Source: Pirellulaceae bacterium
Lineage (GTDB): Bacteria > Planctomycetota > Planctomycetia > Pirellulales > Pirellulaceae
Reading direction: 5' to 3'
Length of the DNA stretch: 64,000 nucleotides
Assembly (NCBI GenBank): GCA_023382975.1
Contig: JAHDXO010000010.1
Coordinates: 62,001-126,000, forward strand
Made by a program: the position numbers and the translations under genes
Part shown: one piece after another, positions 1 through 8,590 of the stretch
Layout: each line of letters starts with the position of its first letter
Numbering within the stretch: position 1 is the stretch's first letter
The notes under the pieces: model-generated
Seen by the model: only the letters and a program-made list of their open reading frames with translations
What the model was told of the DNA's origin: nothing
Databases searched by the model: none

Positions 1-1634
1 AATTGTTCGGGGGCCAATTGGCTCAATCCGCTCAGACCGGCTGGCTGGAGTCGTACGGAACCCAAATTGGAAAGCCGCAGATAGCCCGAATGTCGAATTG
101 CACCGACAGGATTCAATCGCAAGCCTTCGACTCGCACGGGAAACGCATCCAACGGCGTCTGGCTGCGGACGTTGATTTGACTTGCGTCGGCAATCGGCTG
201 GCTTAGGGTTACCTCCAACTGGCGATTCTCTCCCTCGCCGCTGACTTTCCAGGCGACGATGTTGCTACCCTGGACGTCGAGGATTTCTCCGGGGCCGTGC
301 AGCAGCATGCTGAGCGATTTCAGTTCGCCTTGGAGAACTTGGAAGTCGATCCGATGATCCTGACGCAGCAGGCCTGCGCCAACGCTGGCCTCGATGTGGC
401 CAGTGGTTGTGAAGAAGAGTTTTCCCTCGCCCGCTTTGCGCGCCGTTTTCCACTGCAGTCGGGCACGGCCGGTGGCCGGCAAGAATCCCAACCATGCGTC
501 AGCGTTTCGCAGCGGCACGACCGCTTCCTGATCCCGATGGAACTCCAGGTCTGCATCGAGTCCGTTCAGCGTCAAGGGAACAACGGCGCCGGCCGCAACG
601 GTGAAATCCAGACTGTGCCCACCCGCTTCGAGCGTCGACACCGCGGCGACAAAATCGAGGGTCACTGCAAACGTTCCCGCTTGCGGAAACACGAGTTTGT
701 AAACCGGGCGATCTGCGTCGGTGGACAGACGCAGCCGATAGTTGCCGTCGATCGGCATCTGGCTGACAGCCGCATTGCCGGCAAGGATGATGATCTCCGC
801 ATTGGCTTCGGTGACTCGGGCCGAACTGCGAAGCTGGAATTGCATCGACTTGCCACCGGCATGCAGATCGCCGTCCAGCTTGGTATCGACCAATTCTACC
901 GGAGCCGGCGATACGCCGTTGCGATTCAGGAAAAGCTGGATTTGGCCGCCCGTCGCGGTCTGAAAACGGGTTGCCTTGTCGCCCACGTCGAGCGGCATAA
1001 AACCGGTCGCGATCTTGACGGCGCCCTCCACGTCGGGGGCGTAGTTAATGCTCACCTTCGATTCAAAGCCCACCGATTCCCCTGGGGTCAAGTGCGTTAA
1101 GTCGACCAAAGCCGGCAGCTTCAGTTCGGGAGAGCGGAGCTTGATCACGGGTTTCAACTCCGTGACGTTTTCCTTGAGATGCAGATCAAGGAACCGTTGG
1201 CCGGCTTCCTGCCGGACGGACCACGACTGAAGATTCGCGTCTTGGACTTCGGTCACGTCGCCATCACCGTTCAATCCAAAACTCAAGGTCTTCGCCTTGC
1301 CCTGGATCACCTTGATCGTCAATTGAATGACTTGATCGATGTGTTTTGGTCCGACTTGCGCGGTAGTATCGGCGCTGGCGGTGTAGAACACCGACGGCTC
1401 GGGGAGCTTTCCGTGAGCTGCGACGATGATGGTCCCCGTGCCGTCCTTGCCAATAGAACTGCTGACGCTGGCTTGCTCAGGTTCCGCCTGGGAAGGAATG
1501 CTGGCTTGGTCGGATTCTTCCTGAGCGTGACAACGAAGACTCATCAGGCTCGTCGCCCCGGTGAATCCGAGCAGGAATATTGATGCGAAAACGGTCAGGG
1601 AGTTTCTGGACATCGGGCATGTTGTCGCGTTCAT
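1..1634 (-). CDS. Large exported protein, 3' end outside window (partial)
   Basis: The frame stays open from an ATG at 1634 to the window edge, giving at least 544 residues with no stop. The start has GAGGAG nine bases upstream. Residues 1-40 look like a signal peptide: polar start, hydrophobic stretch NSLTVFASIFLLGFTG, then an Ala/Gln cleavage-like region (CHAQEE). The rest is beta-rich, with alternating hydrophobic residues and repeated phrases such as LKLPALVDL and VDTKLDGDLHAGG, suggesting an exported or periplasmic beta-sandwich protein. I recognise no catalytic motif. It lies 105 bases downstream of the VWA gene on the same strand and is probably the third gene of the sigma factor operon, so it may work with the VWA protein at the cell surface. 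That role is inferred from position only. Confidence 0.8.
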   Translation of the reverse strand, partial: MNATTCPMSRNSLTVFASIFLLGFTGATSLMSLRCHAQEESDQASIPSQAEPEQASVSSSIGKDGTGTIIVAAHGKLPEPSVFYTASADTTAQVGPKHIDQVIQLTIKVIQGKAKTLSFGLNGDGDVTEVQDANLQSWSVRQEAGQRFLDLHLKENVTELKPVIKLRSPELKLPALVDLTHLTPGESVGFESKVSINYAPDVEGAVKIATGFMPLDVGDKATRFQTATGGQIQLFLNRNGVSPAPVELVDTKLDGDLHAGGKSMQFQLRSSARVTEANAEIIILAGNAAVSQMPIDGNYRLRLSTDADRPVYKLVFPQAGTFAVTLDFVAAVSTLEAGGHSLDFTVAAGAVVPLTLNGLDADLEFHRDQEAVVPLRNADAWLGFLPATGRARLQWKTARKAGEGKLFFTTTGHIEASVGAGLLRQDHRIDFQVLQGELKSLSMLLHGPGEILDVQGSNIVAWKVSGEGENRQLEVTLSQPIADASQINVRSQTPLDAFPVRVEGLRLNPVGAIRHSGYLRLSNLGSVRLQPAGLSGLSQLAPEQ

Positions 1635-1739
1635 AAAGGGATGCTCCTCGGCATTCGTTTTCTCACGTCTGGTCTTGAACATCGTTCGACGGAGGCAAAC
1701 TTCGCCGTGACGAGCGATGTTTGTCTGAATTGGAATCTT

Positions 1740-4700
1740 CTATTCCCCGGCCAACTGCCGAGCTTGTTGAATCATCTGATAGAGCTGTTGAACCCGATCG
1801 GCAGTGCGATCTTGTTGTGGTAATCCGGCGATCAGATCGGACAACGTTCTCAGATCGACGGTTTCTCCCAGCGGTTCGCCGCGGAGTCTCGCCGCCAACA
1901 TCGCAGCCGAGGCGGCGACACGCAGGGACGGCGCGGCTTGATCGATACGCGGAGCGGTGGATTCGTAAGGGATGGGCCAACGGTGTTCGATCATCTGTCC
2001 CGTCGACAGATCCTGGAACCGGACCGACACCGAACCGACATCCCCTTCGCCGTCGGGTTTCGCCTCGAACTGATACATCGCCACGCCCGCCTCAGCAGCC
2101 GCCATTTCGGCCGCGTCGACGGCGTCGTTGCGGAAGTCCTCTTGGTTCAGGAGGTGCTTTTCAAAACCGAGCAATTTGTAACGGCCAACCCGCTGGGGAT
2201 TGAATTCGACTTGGATCTTCACGTTCTTGGCCGACGGGCGCAGGGCGCCTGCAATCTGGCGGGCAAAGCCGGCATCCGCGGCTTCCCAGGAATCCAGCAG
2301 GTAGTACCGGCCGTCGCCTTGACGAGTCAGGGCTTCGAGTACTTCATCGTTCAACCCATCGGCGCAGATCCCGGCCGCATCGAAGGCGATGCCCGCGACT
2401 CGCATCGTTGCGATCATTCGCGACAGGCTCTCGGGGTTGGCGTCGCCCAGATTCACGGCACCGTCAGTCAGCAAAATGATGCGGTTTTGTGCGCCGTCGG
2501 TCTGTTGCTCCTTGGCTTTCTCGAAGGCCAATTGCAGGGCCGCTTCGATGTTCGTGCCGCCTTCGCTGGGCAAGTCGGCAATCAGTTCCAACAACTGCTG
2601 CGACTGACTTCCACTCACTTTGTCAGCCAGCAACCGTGGCTGACGGGCGAAGCTGATCAGCGTGATCTGGTCGATCGGTTTGAGTTGGTGGGCCAGCAGG
2701 GCAAAGGCGCGACGTACGGTCTGCGGACGATCGCTGCGTTCCATCGAGCCTGAGTTATCCAGCACGAAAGTCAATCGGAGCGGCGTACTGCTCGAACGTC
2801 CGGCGGCAGCGGTTCGCATGGAGATGCGCAACAGGTTCCGCTGCTGCAGGAACGGATGGACGGATTGCTCCAACCGGCAGGAGACCTTTTCACGCTGGGT
2901 TGGCATCGGGTCGCCGTAGTCGAAAGCGTTGACGAATTCTTCGATGCGAACCTTGGCCGCTTCCGGCCACTGGCCGCCAGCCAATGCCGCTCGGGCCAGC
3001 TTGAACGAAACGTCGCTCACGTGCAGCGAGAACGTGGAGAAGGCTTCCTCTTCGGCGGAATTTTCATCGAGACCGGCGGGGGCCGCCAATCTCTTCGTCA
3101 GCGCCTTTCCCTTTGCCTCCGATCCACCCTCTGGCATAGGAGGATCATGTAGGTACCGATGGCTCTTGCCTGGGACAGACAGGCGTTGCCGCTGTAGTTT
3201 GGTTTCCTCCTGATTCGGTTCCTCTTCCTCAAGCAACTTCTGACGTTCCTCGGTCGCCGCCCGGTTCTCTTCGGCCAGCATGCGTCTCGATTCGAATTCG
3301 GGGATTCGACGACCTGATTCGCGAATCGCCGATTGAACCTCATTGCGCAACTCGGCACGAGCGTCCGAATCAAGGTGGGTGTTCTGATCGACCGCCTCCA
3401 GCAGCAGTTTCAGGTCGCGCTGGGCTTCATGTGGATTGACGCCCAACATTTCGCGGGCATCACTCAAGTTCGCCCTTATGTCGTCGTCATCCTCGATCAC
3501 GTCTCTGTCAATTTCCAAACTCTTGTGGAGATTGCTGAGTTCGGCCAGTCGTTCAAGGCGATCTTTCGCGTACTTCTCCGTGGCGGCCTCGCTGCCTATG
3601 GTGACCTTGGTTGGTCCGTCGGATTCCTCTGCTGCAGAGCGTTTGGTCCCAAAATCCTGCTCGACATGCTCGAAATACCCTTTTGAATCCAGAACTTGGC
3701 CCCCACGCTCGTCTGGTTTCGCGGGTGCGTTTTCTGGCTCGCCAAGAGGCTGGCCAATTGCAGTACCCGTCACGGGCAGCGGCACAACCGGGACATTACG
3801 GCGGTCGGGAACAATGTTTGGCGTTAGCGCAATCTCCGCCTCCGGCTCCGGCATCTGAATACTAAACGACGAGTCTTTCGCCAGCCCGGAAGCGTCATGC
3901 CGTGTGATGACATCCGAACTGGGCATGGCGAGACGTTCCTTGACCGCTTCTTTCTGGAGCCCATCAATGACCGTGAGATCCTCCATGGTCTCGATTTTCT
4001 TTCCCGAAAACTGGGGCTCCGTGGTGGGGGCTGGAATCGAATCCGCTAGTTGGCCGGTCTTGCGCCAGTCATCTGCATGCACCTCGCCAACTTCCTCTAG
4101 CCCGGGCGCCATCCAGGCATTCATCTTGCCATCGCCGGCCTGCGCGTTCCCGCCGCTGTTGGCCTCGATTCCGGCATCTGCCACGATACGGTCCGGCTTT
4201 TCTCCAGCAGCCAGCGTATGATCCGCATTTTGAAAGAGCTGGCTGCTCTTCAGCCGTCGCTCTGATGATCGAACATCTCGCGAATCGATGATCTGCCCTG
4301 GGAGCACGGTGAGTCTATTCGCCACTCCATTTTCCACTGTAGACGAATCGCCCGAGCCGGCCGCTCTTGTACCCGCGGCCTCTTGCGTTTCATCTCCGCT
4401 TTTCGATTCGCCATAACCATAACGCTCCATGGCCGCCGGACCAGCCGATTCGCCGGCTGCTCCTTGTTCACTTTGTCCCGCGACCTGCCTTTTGATTCCG
4501 CCCAGCAGCACCGTCCCCCCGTCGGGTACGCTGATCGTCGATCGAACCTCCCCAGCCGGACCCGAAGTGTTGCGATCGCCGGAGTCCGCCGCGAGCATGG
4601 GAAAAGAAAGTCCGCCGCTGACCGGCTTCCCCGCGGCGGGTTGCGGATCCGTTAGACGCTCACCGTCTGCATTCAGATCGAGTGCAAAATTCCTCTCGTC

Positions 4701-5615
4701 TACGGTAACGGCTCCCGTAACGCCGGCCTCACTATTGACCCCAGCCCCGAACATGAAACGTCCGCCAGCAACACGATCTTGTTCTCTTCCTTCACGGCGT
4801 CCGCGCGACGTGTCCGCTCCCGGTGGCAACTTGAACTCAGATCTCGGCGGGAAGTACTGTACATCGTCCGCCAGGTAATCGGGCCTCGGCAGAGCCCCGT
4901 CCCCATCAAGCGTGCCGCGAATAGCAGAAAGGGCGGATCTCGAGTTCTCTTCGTAGTCGAAATCTGCGACTGCCGCCGGTTCTGCTGGTTGAAAAGAGAG
5001 ATAATCGTCCTCAGCCGTCCAGCCTGTCGCACCGTTCCACAGGGTTATCTTGCCACGCTGGAGAGATTGCTCCCCCCTGACAGCCCGCTGACTACCGGAA
5101 TCGAACGTCTTGTAGGTGTCGTGGTAATTCTGCATGGCAAGGGCCAACTGCTTGAGCCGTCCGTTCGAATCGCTCATGGCACCGCCGATCCATGCCGGAA
5201 TCGTCATGACTGCCAACAAACCCGCGATACCGACCACTCCCGCAATCCCGGTCAAGTTCCAGAAAAGACTTTGCCGTACCGGTCTTCGTTCTTCAGGGAG
5301 AGTCACCGTGGAAGCATGTTCCGCCGGATGTTCAGTCGGCGCTCCGCTAATCACCGCCAGTACCGTGTTTCGTTTGTCTGCCGCCAGTCGCCAGTCGTCA
5401 TCTTCCGGGACCGACTCGCCCGTCGCCACGTCCCGCAGGAGGCCGTGCACGTCCTGGATCTGTTCCTTGAACGCTGCCAGGTCCGGCCACTCTTCGATCA
5501 ACCGCTGCAGTTCCTCACGCTCGAAATCGGACGCTTCGCCCAGCACGAGCGCGACGATGCGGGCTTCCAGTTCCGGGTCGGTCCAGGGATTTTGCTTTCG
5601 CGATTCTTCTTTCAT
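1740..5615 (-). CDS. Giant VWA (YfbK-type) membrane protein with anti-sigma-like N-terminus
   Basis: This 1291-residue protein is a mosaic. Residues 1-70 (PELEARIVALVLGEASDFE and following) resemble the short helical N-termini of planctomycete anti-sigma-like proteins, without a visible zinc-finger Cys/His set. Residues about 115-140 form one membrane helix. Residues about 150-172 (LKQLALAMQNYHDTYKTF) resemble the start of DUF1559 proteins. A segment near 360 (SVPDGGTVLLGGIKR) resembles the C-terminal motif of secretins. A long acidic, Gln/Glu-rich linker follows. The VWA domain begins near residue 945, with the MIDAS motif DNSGS near 952 and TDGAVNLGD further on, and ends in a YfbK/DUF3520-type C-terminal region. 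The ATG overlaps the sigma factor stop (ATGA), so translation is probably coupled. The likely role is sensing or sequestering the sigma factor, with a metal-dependent adhesion domain outside; this is inference. Confidence 0.85.
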   Translation of the reverse strand: MKEESRKQNPWTDPELEARIVALVLGEASDFEREELQRLIEEWPDLAAFKEQIQDVHGLLRDVATGESVPEDDDWRLAADKRNTVLAVISGAPTEHPAEHASTVTLPEERRPVRQSLFWNLTGIAGVVGIAGLLAVMTIPAWIGGAMSDSNGRLKQLALAMQNYHDTYKTFDSGSQRAVRGEQSLQRGKITLWNGATGWTAEDDYLSFQPAEPAAVADFDYEENSRSALSAIRGTLDGDGALPRPDYLADDVQYFPPRSEFKLPPGADTSRGRREGREQDRVAGGRFMFGAGVNSEAGVTGAVTVDERNFALDLNADGERLTDPQPAAGKPVSGGLSFPMLAADSGDRNTSGPAGEVRSTISVPDGGTVLLGGIKRQVAGQSEQGAAGESAGPAAMERYGYGESKSGDETQEAAGTRAAGSGDSSTVENGVANRLTVLPGQIIDSRDVRSSERRLKSSQLFQNADHTLAAGEKPDRIVADAGIEANSGGNAQAGDGKMNAWMAPGLEEVGEVHADDWRKTGQLADSIPAPTTEPQFSGKKIETMEDLTVIDGLQKEAVKERLAMPSSDVITRHDASGLAKDSSFSIQMPEPEAEIALTPNIVPDRRNVPVVPLPVTGTAIGQPLGEPENAPAKPDERGGQVLDSKGYFEHVEQDFGTKRSAAEESDGPTKVTIGSEAATEKYAKDRLERLAELSNLHKSLEIDRDVIEDDDDIRANLSDAREMLGVNPHEAQRDLKLLLEAVDQNTHLDSDARAELRNEVQSAIRESGRRIPEFESRRMLAEENRAATEERQKLLEEEEPNQEETKLQRQRLSVPGKSHRYLHDPPMPEGGSEAKGKALTKRLAAPAGLDENSAEEEAFSTFSLHVSDVSFKLARAALAGGQWPEAAKVRIEEFVNAFDYGDPMPTQREKVSCRLEQSVHPFLQQRNLLRISMRTAAAGRSSSTPLRLTFVLDNSGSMERSDRPQTVRRAFALLAHQLKPIDQITLISFARQPRLLADKVSGSQSQQLLELIADLPSEGGTNIEAALQLAFEKAKEQQTDGAQNRIILLTDGAVNLGDANPESLSRMIATMRVAGIAFDAAGICADGLNDEVLEALTRQGDGRYYLLDSWEAADAGFARQIAGALRPSAKNVKIQVEFNPQRVGRYKLLGFEKHLLNQEDFRNDAVDAAEMAAAEAGVAMYQFEAKPDGEGDVGSVSVRFQDLSTGQMIEHRWPIPYESTAPRIDQAAPSLRVAASAAMLAARLRGEPLGETVDLRTLSDLIAGLPQQDRTADRVQQLYQMIQQARQLAGE

Positions 5616-6166
5616 GACTCTTCATCGATTCCGCGTGAACGCAGTTTGTTGGCCAGCTCTTTCAGGATATGGTGTAAGCGGTAACCTACGTTGCTGACGG
5701 TGAGGCCGGTCCTCGCGCTGATGTCGCGATACTTGAGGTCCTCGAAGTACTTCAACTTCACCAGTTGCCGATCAGACTCGCCCAATTCCTCCACCAACTG
5801 TCGCAGGGCTCCCGTGGCTTCCACACGGAGCATCATGGCCTCCGGCGACTCCTCTTCGGCACTGAGGGACTGCACTTCGGGATCGTCACTGTCGATGACC
5901 TCCCGCCGGTTGTCGCGGACGTAGTTGTAGGCCCGGTTGCGCACGCTGCGGAAGAGCCACGCCCGGGGAGCATCCACGTCGTCCCAGTGCGCGTGCAATT
6001 GCAGAAAAACCTCCTGCACGATTTCCTCCGCCACAGAACGCCGGCCGACCAGGGAAAACGCGTATCGCAGCAGGGGAGTCTCCTCGGCGTCAAACAGGGA
6101 GCGCAGCGTGAGTTCACTCACATCCTGGTTGCCGGACTGGTTGACTCGGGGAGTCGGCTGCAACAT
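5612..6166 (-). CDS. ECF-type RNA polymerase sigma factor
   Basis: An extracytoplasmic-function sigma factor of about 184 residues. Region 2 is visible as LLRYAFSLVGRRSVAEEIVQ followed by AWLFRSVRNRAYNYVRD. Region 4 is visible as LVKLKYFEDLKYRDISART and the helix SNVGYRLHHILKELANKLR, which would bind the -35 element. I use the ATG at 6166, which has AAGAAG upstream. An upstream TTG at 6199 is possible but has no clear ribosome binding site. The gene heads an operon with the VWA protein, whose ATG overlaps this stop codon by four bases. In planctomycetes such sigma factors often sit beside a membrane partner, and the VWA protein's anti-sigma-like N-terminus is the obvious candidate regulator. 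Confidence 0.93.
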   Translation of the reverse strand: MLQPTPRVNQSGNQDVSELTLRSLFDAEETPLLRYAFSLVGRRSVAEEIVQEVFLQLHAHWDDVDAPRAWLFRSVRNRAYNYVRDNRREVIDSDDPEVQSLSAEEESPEAMMLRVEATGALRQLVEELGESDRQLVKLKYFEDLKYRDISARTGLTVSNVGYRLHHILKELANKLRSRGIDEES

Positions 6167-6199
6167 GAATCTTCTTTTCGCTGCGATTATCAGTTCCAA

Positions 6200-6576
6200 A
6201 TCGAGGCGAATTCATCCTCTCACCAGGAAAGAACCGCCACGACCCGATTTATTAGACGTTTTCCCGGTTTTTCCTGACGAATGATCATGGGCGGCCGCTA
6301 AGACCCGCACCGCTACGAAGCTCCGCCGCGTTGCCAGCCGGTTCTTCCGGGAGACGGTGGTTGCGGCGGCCCAGACAGAACGCGGACCTGCACTCAGCAA
6401 TCCGCTCGCCGTCGCATAATTCAAGAATGGCCGTCTGTGCGTTTTCATCGAGACCTCGCGGTCATTGTCAACTGCCAGTTGCCGGTGGAGCGGGCATGGA
6501 GCATTTCCAGCTTCCAATGTTCACGATTCTAGCAACACTCCGGCGGAAAGTGTTCGCGCCACATTCCGATGGCCAT
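6200..6576. other. Intergenic region upstream of the sigma operon and IS element
   Basis: No convincing gene. It should hold the promoter of the minus-strand sigma factor operon. I see no clear -35/-10 pair. A short minus-strand reading frame here (start near 6445) has no family resemblance and no good ribosome binding site, so I do not call it. Confidence 0.5.
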
Positions 6577-6602
6577 TGGAGATCGGCGTGCAAAAGGGGC
6601 CC
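6577..6602 (+). repeat. Left terminal inverted repeat of the IS21-like element
   Basis: 26 bp, starting TGGAGATCGGCGTGC and ending AAAAGGGGCCC. It is the exact reverse complement of 8408-8433. The outer TG...CA dinucleotides are typical of IS21 ends. Confidence 0.95.
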
Positions 6603-6659
6603 CGATCGGGAGGATGATCGGCGCGGAAAGTGGATCCACCGTAACGGTCTCACGACGAT

Positions 6660-6679
6660 CTGTGGATTTGGTTCCACAG
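6660..6679 (+). promoter_or_regulatory. Small hairpin in the IS leader
   Basis: CTGTGGA, a 6-base loop, then TCCACAG form a perfect 7-bp stem just upstream of the transposase start at 6699. It may limit read-through translation from outside promoters, as leader hairpins do in some insertion sequences. Function is inferred. Confidence 0.4.
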
Positions 6680-6698
6680 ATTGTTCGGGAGACGAAGG

Positions 6699-8336
6699 AT
6701 GCTCATGGTGGAAGATTACGGAAGGATTCGGAGGGCTCATCGGGATGGGATGAGCATTCGCGAGATCGCTCGCAGGTTTCATCATTCTCGACGCAAGATT
6801 CGGGAGATCCTGCGGAGGGGCCAGGTAGATCCCCAGAAGTATACCACACGGGTTCGTCAGGGTGCGCCGAAACTGGGTGCTTTTCACGGGATCATAGACG
6901 GGATTCTGCAGCAGGACGAAGACGCACCGCCCAAGCAGCGTCACACGGCGATGCGAATCTTCGAGCGTTTGCGTGATGAACAAGGTTACCAGGGCGGTTA
7001 CGATGCTGTCCGCCGGTTCGTCAAGAAACATCGCCAGGAGCAGCGTGAAACTTTCATTCCGCTGGTTCACGACGCCGGCCAGCGAATGGAAGCTGATTTC
7101 GGGGAGATCGCCGTGGACTTCCCCGACGGCCGTTGTAAGGTGAGTTTGCTGATTCTCAGCTGGTCGTATTCCAACGCAGCTTTCGCCATCGCTCTGCCAA
7201 CGCAGCGGACCGAAGCGATTCTGGCAGGGATGTGTGAGGGCTTCGAGTTCTTCGGCTGCGTTCCATTGGAAGTGTGGTGGGACAATCCCACCACGGTGGC
7301 CACCGCAATCCTGACAGGCCGAGAGCGGAAGCTCAACGAACGTTACGCAGCGTTGGCTAGTCATTTCACCTTTGATCCGTTGTTCTGCATGCCTGCCAGC
7401 GGCAACGAGAAGCCGAGTGTGGAGAACCGGGTGAAAACGTTGCATCGCCGCTGGGGCACGCCCGTGCCTCGGGTTGAGGGTATGAACGAGTTGAACGCGT
7501 ATCTCCGGCAACGTTGCCTGGCGGAGATGAGTCGCACCTGTCAGGGCAAGTCAGCCACGATCGGTGAGCGTTTCCAGGCCGAGAAGGCGGCAGCACAGGC
7601 GTTGCCGAGCCGACCTTTCGAGGCTTGCGTACGTGCGGAAGCGAAAGTGGACAAGTACCAGTTCGCGCGGTTCGACAACGTCTGCTACAGTGTGCCGCGT
7701 CGTTGCGCGTTTCAGACGGTGACGGTGAAAGGGTTCGTGGACCGCGTGGAGATCGTGCATCAGAACACGGTCGTGGCGACTCACGTTCCGAGTTACAGCT
7801 ACGATTTCTCGGCGTGTCCCTCGGTCAACAAACAGAAGGTGTTGGAGCTTGGGCGTTGCGACTGGATTTCGAGACGCAAGAACGTCTGCCTGTTGGGCCA
7901 ACCGGGCACCGGCAAGACACATCTGGCCGTAGCGTTGGGGTTGTCAGCATGCCGCGCTGGTATGCGGACGAAATTCGTCACCGCGGCTGCGCTAGTGAAT
8001 CAGCTGGAAGCGGCCCAGCAGCACTTCGGTTTGGACCGACTGCTGAAGCGTCTGGACAAACTGGATCTGCTGATCGTGGATGAGTTGGGATACCTATCGT
8101 TCAGCCGCAGCGCCGCCGAGTTACTGTTTCAGGTGTTCGCGGAGCGTTACGAGCGTCGTAGCCTGTTGATCACCAGCAACCTGGCGTTTGGCGACTGGGG
8201 TCAGATCTTCCAAGGTGAGCGGATGACGGCGGCGTTGCTGGACCGTCTGACACATCACTGCGAGATCTTTGAGATGAATGGCGAAAGCTTCCGATTCAAA
8301 GAGTCGATGAAAGAAAAGCGTCTGTCTGGCAGTTGA
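6699..8336 (+). CDS. IstA-IstB chimeric transposase (in-frame fusion with internal loss)
   Basis: About 545 residues. The first two thirds are IstA: an N-terminal helix-turn-helix (GMSIREIARRFHHSRRKI), DDE acidic residues in MEADFGE, WWDNPTT and PSVENRV, and the start of the Mu-type C-terminal barrel (YSVPRR...VTVKGFVDRVEIVH). Near nucleotide 7800 it passes directly into IstB at YDFSACPSVNKQKVLELGRC, followed by Walker A GQPGTGKTH, Walker B LLIVDELGY and the sensor LLITSNLAF. Normal IstA is about 500 residues and IstB about 250, so roughly the last 100 of IstA and the first 70-85 of IstB are missing while the frame is kept. The ATG at 6699 has GGGAGA upstream; a TTG at 6681 is also in frame. 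Transposition is probably lost, but both catalytic cores look intact. Confidence 0.88.
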   Translation: MLMVEDYGRIRRAHRDGMSIREIARRFHHSRRKIREILRRGQVDPQKYTTRVRQGAPKLGAFHGIIDGILQQDEDAPPKQRHTAMRIFERLRDEQGYQGGYDAVRRFVKKHRQEQRETFIPLVHDAGQRMEADFGEIAVDFPDGRCKVSLLILSWSYSNAAFAIALPTQRTEAILAGMCEGFEFFGCVPLEVWWDNPTTVATAILTGRERKLNERYAALASHFTFDPLFCMPASGNEKPSVENRVKTLHRRWGTPVPRVEGMNELNAYLRQRCLAEMSRTCQGKSATIGERFQAEKAAAQALPSRPFEACVRAEAKVDKYQFARFDNVCYSVPRRCAFQTVTVKGFVDRVEIVHQNTVVATHVPSYSYDFSACPSVNKQKVLELGRCDWISRRKNVCLLGQPGTGKTHLAVALGLSACRAGMRTKFVTAAALVNQLEAAQQHFGLDRLLKRLDKLDLLIVDELGYLSFSRSAAELLFQVFAERYERRSLLITSNLAFGDWGQIFQGERMTAALLDRLTHHCEIFEMNGESFRFKESMKEKRLSGS

Positions 8337-8407
8337 CCTCTCCCTCGACGACACCCTCCCCGGTCGTCGGATTTCCGGCCAGGTGGGTCCCAATTCCGCG
8401 CCGACAC

Positions 8408-8433
8408 GGGCCCCTTTTGCACGCCGATCTCCA
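8408..8433 (-). repeat. Right terminal inverted repeat of the IS21-like element
   Basis: Exact reverse complement of 6577-6602 over 26 bp. The transposase stop (8336) is about 70 bases inside it. Confidence 0.95.
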
Positions 8434-8590
8434 GATTTTGATGCGATGGCCGTGCTACGCGGCCCAGTTCAACAGGGTTCTATCGCCCATCGCTCCGCAA
8501 CAAGCGATCGAGCCCTGAAATCCAGCGGAAAACGATGAATTTCGGGCAGTTTTCGTTCCTGAGTGAGCATTGTTACTGGGAGCCAGAATT

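Larger units (their letters stand above)
6577..8433 (+). mobile_element. IS21-family-like insertion sequence, internally deleted
   Basis: The element is bounded by perfect 26-bp inverted ends (6577-6602 and 8408-8433) that begin TGGAGATCGG and match further inward imperfectly (TCGGCGCGGAA near 6618 and its complement near 8393). The only gene inside is an IstA/IstB chimera. An 8-bp direct repeat CGATGGCC lies just outside, at 6567-6574 and 8444-8451. It could be the target duplication, but it is 2 bp from the left end and 10 bp from the right, so the exact ends are uncertain. At about 1.86 kb it is shorter than the usual 2.0-2.6 kb of this family, which fits an internal deletion across the istA/istB junction. 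Confidence 0.85.

Noticed and set aside
297..1100. Long plus-strand reading frame opposite the first gene
   Set aside because: It is the antisense of a well-supported minus-strand gene with signal peptide and ribosome binding site; the translation has no domain-like pattern.
6212..6517. Short minus-strand frame upstream of the sigma factor
   Set aside because: Composition looks non-coding, there is no clear start signal, and it overlaps the promoter region.
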